A stretch of 64,000 nt of DNA from Siphonodentalium dalli (GCA_032622095.1 CP136069.1:123866126-123930125); one strand, 5' to 3'; shown: positions 23,909-37,202, counted from the first letter of the stretch. Notes: generated by a model from the letters alone, not told the origin. A program made the numbers and translations.

Positions 23909-26900
23909 GTGAGTGGTGTGTTCTGGTGAGCCAGGCCTGAGAATATGGTGCCGGATATTTGCAGAATGAGGTACATATCCCATATAAAAATCCCCCTTGG
24001 TGTCACCTTGGTGAAACCATGGTTTCACCAAGGTACCACCTTGGTTCACCATGGTGACATCTTGGTTCACCATGGTGGTAGCACAGTAAAGTGGCATCAC
24101 GGTGAAAACACCACGGTTGTACCAAGGTGGTATCACGGTGGTAGCACAGTAAAGTTTTTGTACCAAGGTGAAACCATGGTGGCACCAAGGTGGTACCACG
24201 GTGGTAGCACACTAAAGTCTTTGTACCAAGGTAAAACCATGGTGGCACCAAACCCGACCAAGGTATCACCATGGTGGTAGCACAGTATGGTTTTTCTACC
24301 AAGGTGACACCAAGGTATCACCACGGTGGTAGCACAGTAAAGTTTTTCTACCAAGGTGAACCATGGTATCACCAAGTATAACCACGGTGGTATCACAGCA
24401 CCAGTGAAGTTTTCAATCAAGGTACCACTATTACATTTCACTTTGACCTTCAACCACAATGCTATTTACCATGTTGTGGGTCTCGTGCATGCGCATCTAC
24501 AATGGTATTTACATACTTCGATTAATTTATTATTTACAATATATACAATGGTATATGGTGAGTCATTGTTTATAATATGCTGCCATATTGTACCAATGTA
24601 CGTAGCTTGTCATAGTATACATGTAGCAGGTTTACATACTACAGCACATTCCTATTCTACTGCATTGTCAATAGTTGTATATGTAATGCTGTATCTCATA
24701 ATATAAGAATGTTTAGATCGAGGAAGAAATTATTAATTATAATTATAAATGATATCTCAGTTATAACTTTTAACGAACAAACGTATATAATGTAATAATT
24801 AATATGAATATGTTTTATTATGGAATAAATATACAAACTGAATGGAGTTGTTTGGAAGACTTTGTTTACCTTTAATACATCTTTTCTAATGTTATAATTA
24901 GTACTGTTTGCTTCCAACACAACAGGCAATATTTATCAATATGTACAATTTACATCTCACAATTACGTATTTGAGATATTTCCACAATTATGACTCTTTT
25001 CGGAGAAAAACAGCTCTGGTTTGAAAATCTAAGATACGGTACACAAATACGTTATTAATTTCCCGGAAGGTTTACATGGGCTCGCATTGTCCTCCTGGAG
25101 TCCATATCTGATCTGGTGCTTCGTGGAATACCTGTTCCAATAGTGATGATATAATATGCTCATTTTTGTAAAATTCAACTTCGGTCAAACTGGCCGAAAT
25201 GTGTGTGTTTATTGGCGGTGCGTATGTCCTTACATGCAATAGAGTCATATTCATTCATCATATTCATTCCGTCATATTCATGCCGTCATATTCGTTCGTC
25301 ATATTCATTCATCATATTCATTCCGTCACTCCGTTCGTCACATTTAGTCATCGTAATTTCTCATATTCATTCAAGTTCATGTTAATGTTCTTATGTTTTT
25401 ATTCTTGTTATCAACGAAATAAATAATTATCACTACTACCCAACTATCCAATCTCTATCATGGCCACCCTTAGAGAGATAGAGAGAAAGGGGGAGATAAA
25501 GAGGGAGAGAGAACGCAAGCAAAAAACACACCAAAGAAAATAACTTAAATAAGGCATTATGGTACGAGGTTAATAGTACGAAATTGTGGGATCCCGAAAT
25601 TGTGCTTCCGGTTTACGACCCATGTGCGTTTTGTTGTTCAAGGAAACTTTTCTTGTTTTAGCTAATAATTGGACCTAACTGGCTTCTCAATAACCTGGAA
25701 TATTGCCAGCACTGTGTGGATTATGGTTGTGCATGGACGGGACAAGATGATATATAACCTCCGAAAAAATAACGGGCGATAACATTTATCAGCAATTTTC
25801 GGTGAACTGAGAAGACCAAGTTCAAAAGTCATTGAGTGCAGTGTGGTTACATGTTGCATGCACAACAGTATTGTGAATTACAAAAGACAGATACTTAAAT
25901 TTCACATCATTATAAACCGCCCATTTAATTCACAACAGTCAAACACTGGTGACTTTGATTACGAGACATCCAATTCTGTAGAAATTAGTCAGAGTTATGA
26001 CGTCACAGATCAGTCATGAGTCAGTAACAAGTTTGATGGCTACAACGTACAAGTACCTGTGGAAAGGACGATTGATCATATTCTTCAATTTTCATCGAAA
26101 CGTGATTTGAGAACCATGTCGCCCAGTTACGGAGTCTGCTATTCTTTTGATCGAAACGCCTGCGATGCTGTGATTTTGTTCTGATATATTTATGGAATGG
26201 TGGATAATCTCGGAGATACGGATCCAATTCTGGGACACATGTTATAACTGAATCAATCGCAAGCGTTTAGTAACGTACTACAGCTACGCACTAATTAATC
26301 ATCCCCCTTTAACAAGGTTGTAGGGCGTTAATGACACCGGTTATACCATACCGCCGTTCAACCATGGTCAAGTGGTTGATATGTGGCAACCGCAGAGGCG
26401 CAGATAATCTTTATACAGTCTTATTTAAATAATAATATTTTGCGACCACTGTACTCTGCACTAATTTTTCACATGGACACCTTGTAAACACCCAGTCCAG
26501 CTTTTCGTCAGTGCCATGCACCATATTAACTATACACAAAACAATATTTCAATTAATAATTTGTTTACGGTTTAATTAACATTCAAAGTTGGTCACATGA
26601 CCGACATTCGCAACTTCTAGTACTGGTAATATCGGTGGCCAATGTTGTTCAGGGGAGGGGGTCAATTAGAGCTTTAGCTCTATACATACATGAACATGTA
26701 GACCATTCCAATGTCCATATGCTTCATGTTCTTATAAAAACATGTCTGGCTACATGTGTGGTTATCATTCTGAGCAATTCGGCCATTTCCGCTTTGCTAG
26801 GAAATAACCTCATCCATAACTGGAAACCATATTAGCGAAATTCTACATTAAAATGGGACTGGTGATCAGGCAATGCCATTGACTTGTTGACGCATAGATG

Positions 26901-29900
26901 CGAATGGAGAATAATTTATTAACTATGGCTTTACCAAACTTTATCATATATTAAATACATTAAACTCTCTTTGTGTTACATGTATCTTAGTATTTGTTCA
27001 TTTACTGATACAGCGCATTGGAAGTGTACGATAAGCAAAACACTGAACACCGTGGCAATTTTTTTGGGAGAGTGATAATAATTATGGTAACCTATTCAAC
27101 ATCTTGTAGCGAGGACTAGTGAGCGCTATATCAGTATTTTTCAAACAACAGTTTTAATTAACCAAAGTTAATGATCTCCCCATTTTTGAGTATTTTGCTT
27201 ATCACACACTAATACAAAGGTTTGGGAGTTATCGCAAAGATTTGCTCCCCTGGCTGTGAATGACCGATCGGTCTATTTTAGCATGTCCGGGCAATTATAG
27301 ATTGATAGGTTGTTCACTCAGACCTGTTTAAGATGTCTGATTTATAATGTTCACAGAAGCCCATTATCGGCGAAAAACCTTTGCGACAAATCTCAAACAT
27401 CTTTGCGATAAATCAAAACTTTTATTCACACAGTACGTACATGTAGTCTGAGATTTATCGTAAAGATGTTTGAGATTTATCGTAATGGTTTGCGTGTTAT
27501 CGCGAAGGTGTTTGTGATTTTTCGCAAAGTTTTGCTCCTCTCACCATTCTTGCATCTGGCTGTGAATGACTGATCGGTCTATTTTAGCCCGACCATTCAA
27601 TTATAAATTGATAGGTTGTTCACGGAGACCTGTTTAAGATGGCTGATTTATAATGTTTACACACAAATTAAGAAATTTTTAGCACAAATTTCAAAAATGT
27701 TTGCGATAAATCGCAAAATATAATCACCCAGTATGCAGTCTGAGAGTCATCGTAAAGATGTTGGAGATTTATCGTAAAGGTTTGCGAGTTATCGCAAAGG
27801 TGTTTGTAATTTTTCGCAAAGTTGTTTTGTGATTTATCGCGAAGGTTTGCTCGCCTTATCCACATGCATGCTGGCTGTCAAAGAACGATCGGTCTATTTT
27901 AGCCCAACCATGCTATTATAGATCGATTGGTGGTTTACCCAGACCTGTTGAAGATGTCGGATTATATTTATATTTATAAGGTCCAAGCCAATGCATGAAA
28001 ATATATCTGCGATAAATCACAAACCATTGCGATTAATCGCAAACCTTTTGTAATCAATCGAAAACCTTTACACTAAATCGCATATACCGGTACTTATTGC
28101 AAAGTTGTTTGCTATTCGCAAAGGTTTGCGATTTATCGCAAGGTAGTTTTTTTATTTATCGGGCTATTCTAGATCGATTGGTGTTTCATCCGGACCAGTT
28201 TCAAGATGTTTGATTTATGTTTACCTACTATTATTGCACACAAATTAAGAAATTATTTTTAGACATTCAGACCAATTTTACTGCACATGCAGGGAACAGG
28301 AAATCCCGAAATTGAGAACTTAAACTTTGATTTAAGTACAAAATCACGATCAAGGTTCTATACTAATAAAAGTAATGCATGTATAATTCGGATTATTTCA
28401 TTATCACTATGCAATGGAGTGGTTTTGTACTTTATTCAATGTTTAAACACCATAGCAACATTGCCAACGTGCCACTTTGTTATATTTGGCGTCGGTCATG
28501 TTTCGCAATTTCGAGTGCTTGGTATCTGGGCAGGTTCTCCGCTAAGTACATGTACCTATATGCTTGGTTCTCTACAATATTGCAGTAAACTGCCATGGTT
28601 AACCACATTAAATTACCATGGTTAACAAGTGTAAACCACCACGTTAAACCAAAGTATAGCACCATGGTAAACCACAGTATACCACCATGGTAAACCACAG
28701 TATACCACCATGGTAACACCACGGTAAACCACAGTATACCATCATGGTAACACCACGGTAAACCAAAGTATACCACCATGGTTACTTATTGGTAACACCA
28801 CAGTATACCACCATGGTAACACCACGGTAAACCACAGTATACCATCATGGTAACACCACGATAAACCACAGTATACCATCATGGTAACACCGCGGTGAAC
28901 CATGGTAACACCACGGTAAACCACAGTATACCATCATGGTAACACCACGGTAAACCACAGTATACCATCATGGTAACACCACAGTAAACCTCAGTAAACC
29001 ATCATGGTAACACCACGGTAAACCACAGTATACCACCATGGTAACATCATGGTAAACCATAGTAACACCACGGTAAACCACAGTACACCACCATGGTAAC
29101 ACCACGGTAAACCAAAGTATACCACCATGGTGACACCATGGTAAACCATGGTAAAAAAACCGAGATATTTTGGCCGCCCATCGTGGTGTCACCATGGTGG
29201 TTTACCAACGTGGTTTACCATGGTGGTTTACCACCATGGTAACACCTCGGTAAACCACCACGGTATTACCACCACGGTAAAACCATGGTAAACCACCAAG
29301 GTAAACCACCATGGTGACACCACGATGGGCGGCCAAAATATCTCGGTTTTTTTACCATGGTTTACCGTGGTGTTTTACCATGGTGGCACCAAGGGGGATT
29401 TTTATATGGGATATAGATGGTGAATTAGTGACGCTATATACCCTGCACAGCAGGCTGGCATCACTAAATTCACCATCTGTGTACCTCATTATGCTTAGGC
29501 ATCATCTTCTCTGGAAAGTATCTTTATTATTAAATTAACAAGGTTTTTGGTTTATTTAACTTTTTTAGTTTAGTTTCTCTATATCCCCAAACTGGCAAAT
29601 GTCGCATTGCATAATCGAGGTGCCCAATGGGTGCACATGACAATATTCACCATCTGGGAACTTAAATCTGAGTCTAGGTCTCCCATAGCAGATGAGGGAT
29701 AATAAGCAGACTGAGGTCCCGGGGGGTGAATTTAGTGATGCTAGCCTGCTGTGTCTTTTTGTGGTATGAATCTTTAGGCGTGAGCTTTAACGAAATAACG
29801 AGCATCGTAGAGTTTTCTCTCATTTTTGAAAACATAAACATTGGGCTACGAGAGGCCGGGACAGCCACACATTATTAAAATCCCACATTTCCTCTCCGGC

Positions 29901-32900
29901 TATTGACATTGTGGGGAATCACGTGGTTTTAATGTTGGTTAGTAACAAGCATTCAAAATGTGCAAACAGTGCCAAGCATACAACAACAAGATTATGAGGA
30001 ACTGACACAACACATATCATTTTGACTGTTACCCTCATGAGCTAGTTTATTTTTAAAACAAGTTGCACGGAAATACTCAGTAGTTTTCTATAACATTCTG
30101 ACCAAAGTTGCCAGTGGGATGTTCGTGGAACACGCCAGTCCATACAACTAGGAGAGTCCTTCGACTGACAACTTCGGTCAGAATATTAGAGCAAACAACT
30201 GTGAGTTTGAGGTATCAGCTTGTTTGAAAAATATATCGCATCTGTTCGCAGCTGCCAAAATACTATGTAATATATAATTACCCTAGTTGATTACATTTTC
30301 TGATTGCGTTTGCGATCGCCTCGGCCATTTTGAATGCGTCATAATCATCAACTCAAAACTACGTGATTCACCACTGTGATTGAGTATCTGTATTTACAGT
30401 ACGCTCGTGTTATCTTACAGGCGATGGAAACATTCACCACCACGAATTCGACACGTACATAGCAACACAGAACCCTGGCGTTCATAAAGACTACGCCCAT
30501 TATTTATTCAGTATATACGATTCAAACAAGGATCATCACGTGAACATGAATGACGTCCCAGCGTTCATGAACTTAATGGACGTTAATCGTGAGTATTGCA
30601 TGCTCGCTCACTTGGGCTGACTCTCACCAAACAAGTGATGAAGGGTACACAGTAACACAGGGTTTGAAAATATGCTGAAGGGTACACAGGGTTTGTGATC
30701 GGCACTACAACACAGTTACTTAAACTGTGTTTCTGAAAGTCTGGCCCCCATCAGCATTCAGCAGTTTGTTTTCAGTTCATTTTAATGTTCATTGGAAGGT
30801 AAAAAGTTATTCTCTAGCAAAAATCGTGGCAGATACGAAAACTAAACGTAATTTAGAAGGCGATTTCAAAACCTGTGCACCCTTCAACACATTTTTCAAA
30901 ACCTGTGTAACCTACAGCACTTTTTTGGTGAGAGTGATCTCTTCAGCCCCACTTGGACCTGGCTCATACTTCGCCGGGTTGAGTCATGCATGTGTTTATT
31001 ATAAATCAAATCAAACCAGATAGGGTTTATGGGACTAACAGAAGTTATATTGTGTCCCCGTGACATGCAGAATAATGGAAATAAAAGCAAAAACTGTTTT
31101 TTATTATCAGTCTAACAGATTGTTGTCTGTTTTAGACTATAGTTATATAGTTGATATTCTGGATTGAGAGCTCCATAGTCAGTGAGCATATATATATATG
31201 TACATACTAATTATAGTTTTCAAATGGGAGTATTGTTCAGTTCAAGGATAGATAATTTACTTTCTCAATGGTGTGTAATTTCTAGTTAGGATTGGTTAGG
31301 ATAGTAGATCAATGATGTAAAATTTTATATTCCGTGGCCCGCCCAGTTTACTAATGAAACGCACGGATTTACCATGCATATATATAATAAATTTAGTACA
31401 CTACTACACTAAACTAGCATGTAAAATAGAGGCAACAATTTCGAAAACAGATATACATATATGTGTCGACCAATTTACTGCAAGGCGTGTCCAAATAAAA
31501 TTAAAACGTTAATGTGGAAAAACTTGCGAAGTGGAAAGATTCGGTTGAATTACAGTTTCGAATTGTCATGCATTCAAAACAAACCCCAAACACTCCGCAT
31601 TTCGGTTTATTGAACTTATTTCAACACATTATTGCAATGATTATGTTTCTTTTAAACTGTTTATCGTAAGTTGATAATCATACAGTGTATTTGTTCTCAG
31701 TAAAACGAGTCGTATGTGATTTCTTTTAACGTCTTATTTATGAAGGGAATTTGAACAGTCCAGCTGTTGGTAGGATACCGTTACGTAGTATGCATGCTAC
31801 AAGTTCGGTGAACTATAATACACAGAGCATGTCTTGTCGTTGACTACGTGGGTATATATATATATATATATATATACTATATATACATGACATGTAGTGC
31901 CCAGTGTGATGAGTATATAGTTCACTCCGCTTCGCGTCGTGAACTATACCACCCCACTGGGCACTATAACCGCGTAGTCAACTCCAAGTCATGCTCTATT
32001 TATTAAATATGTATCGCTTTATATCGATCGGTCGGGATCATTATAAATCTATTTTGTTGTGATCTCAACTTCATTGCTCTGATATTTATAGTTGTAAAGT
32101 GTTTTGCTAGACTAAAAGTCTGACCGGGTTAAGTAAAACGTTAAGGGTTGTGATTTCAGTAGGAGCTTATATTGAGATAAAACCTGTTGGAAAACATCTT
32201 ATATAAAAAAAATCATTATATGAAATTGGTTCCTGATGGATTTCTCTCAATGTCTGATAAAGTGGACAGAATAAGAAAAAAATGCGTAACTTAAATCCTC
32301 AGTGTAAACCGTGAATTGCTGAGTTAGAAACTATAAATGCTCAAAATGTACGAATAAAGGTACTCAATCCGATCAGACGATCTCCATATCAACAACAACA
32401 ACAACAACAGCAGCAACAATATTTCTTCAAAATAAGCTTTAGTTACAACATAATAATGGTAATTGAAGTCCATTCCACTGGGAAACACCTGCTAATGGAT
32501 ATGGTAATGGTTTCACTGGAAGCAATATATCAGATACATCTCGAACAACTTAATATTTTTCAGATGACGGGACTGTAGATAGATCTGACTTTGATGCCTT
32601 CTGGACCCAGGTAAATGTATAACTGAGAACTAAGTTCTTGATATTTAAATTTTAACTTTGAATGTGTCACCTCTAGCTACCCCATGTATACGTATGTACA
32701 AATGCCAGTTACATGTAACAAAGAGCGGATAGAACCCTGCGATTTAGCTGAGAAAGTACGGAACACAAGTCACATATTTCATTCTACTATGCCGTCATTT
32801 TCACAGAATTTACTAAGTTTGATGTCCACAAAATGAACAAGTTCGCAACATACATTACTACGCCTACGGTATAATTACAAGTTCGTGCTACAAAAGTTGC

Positions 32901-35900
32901 GTATCAGACTTTTTGTCGAATATCGAATGCGGGTTGAATTGGGTGCATCATAGTTTTTCAAGATTGCGTTTACCGGCTTTTATACCTATCCGGTGTACCA
33001 CATGAACCTCGTTAAATAAGTTGTTGGACATAACTATGAGTTATTATTGACTTATTATAAATCATCCTGTAGCTCGCGATGACTATATTCCGCACCATCT
33101 TCTAGTCCGTATTAAATGCGATCATTCACTGTCATAAGTGTAATACGGAATGTATCAGCAGATATATTGGATTCATCTCCGTTCCGTGGGTTCAGAGATT
33201 CATCCAGCCCGGTTCCGTTGTTTTGCGCTACATGTCAAGGATCTGGAGTAGCATTTCCATATATGGAGCTTTTGTATGTTGACTTCCACATATGGAACAT
33301 TGACCTGTAGCACTAAAACCACGGAACCGGGCCTGGTAGATCCAATATGGCCGCGAGTTAGTGACTCTGTGGATGGCGTAACGTTAGTTCAGAAAAGATG
33401 TCTAGTTTACCATTCATGCAAATCAGTGGACTCAAACCTTTTGAATGTTCAACTGCAAGGAACTTATATTTCTGTGACTTTGGATAACATAGGTCACCTC
33501 AATGCCATCTTAAGGGGGGACTGTGCGAAAATTCAACAATTTATAAGACGCCTTCTAATATATAAATAGAGGATCTACAACGAGTCCTCAGTTTATAGCG
33601 GAATTCTGGAGTCCAGACCTAATTTACTTTACGAGTTTTGTAAATTCCGCTATAATTACCCAGTTTAAACTGGGGACGAGTTGTTGATTCTATTTTATTA
33701 CATATCTATCAACGTAATTCGCATGATCGCACGAGTTTCCAGGCGTGTGATAATTCTCAGAATCGCACTAGTGCAATCTGTCGACGGAACTATTTCATTC
33801 AGTGTTAAAACTCAATTAAATTCACATTTTCTGTACCGGAGATGTACGATAGTGAGTCAACTTACTATGATACGGAGATATGTAATAAAAATAGAACCGC
33901 ATGAGTGTCTGGATTTTGACGAATTTTCGCACTCGATTTGTTGGCGGAACGCGATACCTCTCGTGCGGGACGCAGTCCCGCACTCGAGGTATCGCTCCGC
34001 CAACAAATCGAGTGCGATAATTTTGTCAAAATCCAGACACTCATGTGGTTCTATTATTACATGATCCAACACCTCGGCAAAACATACTTAAATCAACAAA
34101 CGCGATGCGAAACTAACAACGGCTTCTATATAAGGCATGCGATGACGTTTTACATAATTATGCGTGGTTTGCCTGCGCAAACAAATAGTCCCATATAAAT
34201 AAAGACCCTTTGTCGTATTTAATGGCGTATATTTAATGAAATAACTTTTCAAACTCTTCATTCATTAGAGTTTATTGGAAAAATATTGGAAGCCCTATAT
34301 AGTATTTGTGAGACGTAACGTACTGGAATTTAAAGAGACGACAAACCGGAAGACAAAGGTCATCTGGCACAATTTCCTGTTATTAAACGAACGTTTAATA
34401 TCACAATTTATGGAATGTGTTTATTGAATGGAATAAGGGTAGGATCATGTAATAAACATCAATATGCAACAAATTAATTAATTTGAGTCGATGGTACATG
34501 CTAAATGCACCCACATATTCAAAGAACTGCAGATAATAATATGATAATTATACCTAAAATAGTATTTGACTGCCAGTCCTGTACTATAGGTTACGTTGTG
34601 CGATAAGCTAAAATAGTATTTGACTGCCAGTCCTGTACTATAGGTTACGTTGTGCGATAAGCTAAAATAGTATTTGACTGCCAGTCCTGTACTATAGGTT
34701 ACGTTGTGCGATAAGCTAAAATAGTATTTGACTGCCAGTCCTGTACTATAGGTTACGTTGTGCGATAAGCTAAATAGTATTTGACTGCCAGTCCTGTACT
34801 ATAGGTTACGTTGTGCGATAAGCTAAAATAGTATTTGACTGCCAGTCCTGTACTATAGGTTACGTTGTGCGATACGCTAAAATAGTATTTGACTGCCAGT
34901 CATGTACTATAGGTTACGTTGTGCGATAAGCTAAAATAGTATTTGACTGCCAGTCCTGTACTATAGGTTACGTTGTGCGATAAGCTAAAATAGTATTTGA
35001 CTGCCAGTCCTGTACTATAGGTTACGTTGTGCGATAAGCTAAAATAGTATTTGACTGCCAGTCCTGTACTATAGGTTACGTTGTGCGATAAGCTAAAATA
35101 GTATTTGACTGCCAGTCCTGTACTATATGTTACGTTGTGCGATAAGCTAAAATAGTATTTGACTGCCAGTCCTGTACTATAGGTTACGTTGTGCGATAAG
35201 CTAAAATAGTATTTGACTGCCAGTCCTGTACTATAGGTTACGTTGTGCGATAAGCTAAAATAGTATTTGACTGCCAGTCCTGTACTATAGGTTACGTTGT
35301 GCGATAAGCTAAAATAGTATTTGACTGCCAGTCCTGTACTATATGTTACGTTGTGCGATAAGTTTCCGTAACTACAATTAATTAACGGATGTGGTCTTGG
35401 GTAACATTTAGCACACATCGTGTAAACATATGTCGAGTCGCCCGCTGAATATAGAATCAAATTTATACATGTCTTCTATGTATGCATAATGCATATCATG
35501 TAACATTTTATTTGCTACATTTGCCTGAAAATTGTACGAGGATATCTCGATAACGAGTATTATATTCAACGCATTACGGTTTTGCTGCCATCCGTAAAAT
35601 ATATTTATTCCCGTCTAGTCTTACTCAGTATATAGGCAGTAAAGTTGGCAGAATTTGGCTGACTACCATGTTTTATTTCAAGAGCGACGTCCATTTCCAT
35701 TGATACTCACACTTGGCATATTGGTAAAGTTCTTGTTATTTCTTCAGCCTAAACAAATCCCGAAAATACTGGAAATTTGAGTACATTTCAGTATTCCTTT
35801 GTATACCGGTCCACCGACTCGGTCTTCCATTGCAGGTGCTGACTGACACATCTCACCTACACGGAAATGGTCATCATCTTAACGGTCACGTGCATGGCTA

Positions 35901-35901
35901 G
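23772..35901 (+). CDS. EF-hand calcium-binding protein gene, four exons seen (5' incomplete)
   Basis: Joining exons 23772-23908, 30421-30588, 32564-32610 and 35836-35901 gives one open frame with all splice phases matching (entry +1 base, then phases 1, 1, 0) and GT-AG borders. It encodes four EF-hand loops. Loop 1 is 'DKNQDGILEADE'. Loop 2, split by the intron, is D-G-N-G-D-G-N-I-H-H-H-E. Loop 3 is 'DSNKDHHVNMND'. Loop 4, also split, is D-V-N-H-D-G-T-V-D-R-S-D. Asp/Asn sit at positions 1, 3 and 5 and an acidic residue at 12 in every loop, so Ca2+ binding is expected; loop 3 has His in place of the usual Gly. The protein ends in a His/Gly-rich tail ('HGNGHHLNGHVHG'). No start codon or signal peptide was found, so at least one upstream exon is missing. 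Related small EF-hand proteins occur in lophotrochozoans, but I cannot name an orthologue. Confidence 0.8.
23960..24430. repeat. CCATGG/CCAAGG-rich minisatellite block, left of an inverted pair
   Basis: Degenerate tandem units built around 'accatggtggtagcacagt' and 'caaggtgaaaccatggt'. It begins with 'cccatataaaaatcccccttgg', the reverse complement of the end of the block at 28590-29415. It lies inside the first visible intron of the EF-hand gene. Confidence 0.85.
24431..27254. other. Intron sequence without recognised features
   Basis: Contains a short 'catattcattc' tandem run at about 25243-25325. I see no exon of the EF-hand gene or other gene here. Confidence 0.4.
27255..28200. repeat. 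Diverged tandem repeat, about 305-bp unit, four rounds
   Basis: The block 'gatcggtctattttagc' followed by 'gattgataggttgttcac' recurs near 27268, 27574, 27890 and, degenerate, 28165. Between these lie many copies of the palindrome-like 'tttgcgataaatcgcaaa' motif in both orientations. It lies in the EF-hand gene intron. Confidence 0.8.
28590..29415. repeat. CCATGG-rich minisatellite block with internal palindrome, right of pair
   Basis: Around 20-bp units ('accatggtaacaccacgg', 'taaaccacagtataccacc') repeat through 28600-29140. From about 29145 to 29360 a palindrome follows: 'gagatattttggccgccca' near 29162 and its reverse complement near 29325. The block ends with 'ccaagggggatttttatatg', the inverted end of the 23960 block. 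Confidence 0.85.
29416..30420. other. Intron sequence; small palindrome-like repeat
   Basis: Around 29415-29485 a 'gatggtgaatt(t)agtga(c/t)gc' block is inverted within itself ('gcatcactaaattcaccatc'), and a relative lies at 29640-29745. No exon seen. Confidence 0.4.
30421..30588 (+). CDS. EF-hand gene, exon b (rest of loop 2, loop 3)
   Basis: Acceptor 'cttacag' before 30421, donor 'gtgagt' at 30589. 168 nt, phases 1 to 1. Encodes the end of loop 2 with three His before the final Glu, the linking helices, loop 3 and the first residues of loop 4. Confidence 0.85.
30589..32563. other. Intron; one hairpin element and a (CAA)n run
   Basis: Contains the hairpin element listed at 31824-31997 and a (CAA)n microsatellite at about 32389-32417. 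Beside the latter lies an 'aaaggtactcaatccgatca' fragment, the terminus of the foldback family seen complete at 40268-40744. Confidence 0.5.
31824..31997. mobile_element. Hairpin element with (TA)n and internal palindrome
   Basis: 'agagcatgtcttg' and 'gttgactacg' on the left pair with 'cgtagtcaac' and 'caagtcatgctct' on the right. The inside holds a (TA)n run and a second palindrome ('tagtgcccagtg' ... 'cactgggcacta'). Confidence 0.7.
32564..32610 (+). CDS. EF-hand gene, exon c (EF loop 4)
   Basis: Acceptor 'tttttcag' before 32564, donor 'gtaaat' at 32611. 47 nt, phase 1 to 0. Completes loop 4 and adds 'FDAFWTQ'. Confidence 0.8.
32611..33649. other. Intron; imperfect inverted repeat 33205-33352
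   Basis: 'cagcccggttccg' at 33207 pairs with 'cggaaccgggcctgg' at 33323, and 'gcgctacatgtcaagga' with 'cattgacctgtagc'. This is a short degenerate foldback element. No other feature. Confidence 0.5.
33882..34060. repeat. 180-bp near-perfect palindrome (copy 1)
   Basis: 'gaaccgcatgagtgtctgg' on the left returns inverted at the right. The centre is 'gcgggacgcagtcccgc'. There are a few mismatches between the arms. Confidence 0.9.
34561..35362. repeat. 54-bp minisatellite, 15 units
   Basis: The unit starts 'agtatttgactgccagtc' and ends 'tgcgataagctaaaat'. Fifteen starts run from 34561 to 35317, and one unit lacks a single A, near 34773. As 54 is divisible by three, the minus strand shows a periodic 18-residue open frame. 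Noise variants include 'ctatatgtta' and 'gatacgct'. Confidence 0.95.
35836..35901 (+). CDS. EF-hand gene, terminal exon (His/Gly tail), copy 1
   Basis: Acceptor 'ccattgcag' before 35836. 22 codons ending in TAG: Val-Leu-Thr-Asp then a His/Gly/Asn-rich tail. A poly(A) signal follows at 35965. Confidence 0.75.
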   Translation: MLTDTSHLHGNGHHLNGHVHG

Positions 35902-35964
35902 TTGACTGGTATGAGACGTATAGACCAGATATACGAATGTTGCTTTTCTACGTATGGTATACAC

Positions 35965-35970
35965 AATAAA
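35965..35970 (+). promoter_or_regulatory. Poly(A) signal AATAAA
   Basis: Canonical hexamer 64 bp after the TAG of the EF-hand gene, repeated at the same place in the second duplication copy (39359). Confidence 0.5.
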
Positions 35971-36872
35971 ACAATGTGTGTGCATCCAGATTTTGACATT
36001 TTCTCAATTATGGAGATATACCTCTGATATATGGATTTCAGACACTATAAACTCATAATTTACCCAAAAAGGTGGCAAGATACCATGCATGCATGCCTGG
36101 CATTTTTAACATTCGTTTTATATTTTCCAATAATATCAGGAAGCTATGAGACTAATGAGCTATCGCAACAAACCAACCCGGATACTGCAAAAACGAGATA
36201 TCGAACAGATTGGGCTAAACAAAAATCGATGTTGGTATTCAAATTTCACAACCTTGAAAATCGTAACCGAAGTCACTTGAACACTTATATCTTCATCAAC
36301 GACTTATAATAGTCATATTTATATATTGGCGGGATACACAGTATATAAACTAGCAACATTGACACACATATATAACCCATTCGCTCTGTTTTGGTGTTGA
36401 CTAATTTATATAGGCGAAGAAAACGATGAATACTCACTCCGATGCGAGACAACTTGCCGCCATGTTTGAGCAAATTATATATGACGTAAAGGTTCCCGGC
36501 CATGAACTTTGAGCGAGGTTTCTCGAAGTTCCATTATACCAGAGGCATATACTTACAAGGTTCTGGTTGGAGAAATGCAACCATTATAGACTTTGAACAC
36601 TTTATATGTGTGGCGGTTAAGCATCAACCATGCATAATGAGAGGGCTAAACTCTACATTCCAAACAAGGTCCGGATACATCAATTCGCATTGGATTCTCA
36701 GTTTCAGTAGGAAGTGCAGTCATAAATCATACCATATTCTTTTTCCGTATTTTATATTACTCATACGAAAAAATACGCATTCAAGTGCCACGTATATATG
36801 CGGAGTGTATCCATTTTAAACATATTATCTTGAAATGACTTTTATATTCGAGTAATTACAAAAAGCAGAAGT

Positions 36873-37202
36873 CTTAAAGGTACTCAACCCGATAAAACTC
36901 CTCTCAATTACTATTTCAATGGCTTCGGAGGTCAAAAATATTTGATTCGAGTCGAGGAAGTCACCCATCAAAGCTCAGATTTGTTAGATATCGATTTTAG
37001 AAATCTATTATTTTTCATTATCGGGAATACTATCTGACCCAGAACTCAGTCAAAAATGCGTTAAAATTACCACTTGATTTTAGAGTTATTCATCCTTGTC
37101 TGTTTGAATAGATTTGGAGTACACATCCAGAGCAGATTACGGCAGTTATTAGTACTCATCTCGAGAACATAACAAATTTGAAAAATCAATATCTAATAAC
37201 TC
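36873..37202. mobile_element. Left part of a TTAAAGG foldback element, cut by the duplication junction
   Basis: Matches 40268-40596 base for base apart from a few changes, but the right inverted arm seen at 40600-40744 is absent. The duplication breakpoint therefore lies inside the element. Confidence 0.8.

Larger units (their letters stand above)
33650..37202. repeat. Tandem segmental duplication, copy 1 (3.55 kb)
   Basis: Nearly identical to 37205-40596. I noted around 20 single-base differences, plus three fewer 54-bp units in copy 2 that account for the 161-bp length difference. It holds a 180-bp palindrome, the 54-bp array, the terminal EF-hand exon, its 3' flank and the left part of a foldback element. 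The junction between copies reads 'aactcccctataatta'. Confidence 0.95.

Noticed and set aside
34561-35362. 54-bp array as a CRISPR array
   Set aside because: Units are contiguous with no variable spacers, and the DNA is eukaryotic.
36031-36309. 92-residue frame with a hydrophobic start, identical in both duplicates (also 39425-39703)
   Set aside because: It lies in the 3' flank of the EF-hand gene. Identity between copies is no better than in adjacent non-coding DNA, so it is not evidence of selection.
36502-36819. 105-residue frame, identical in both duplicates
   Set aside because: Same reason as the 92-residue frame; no motif.
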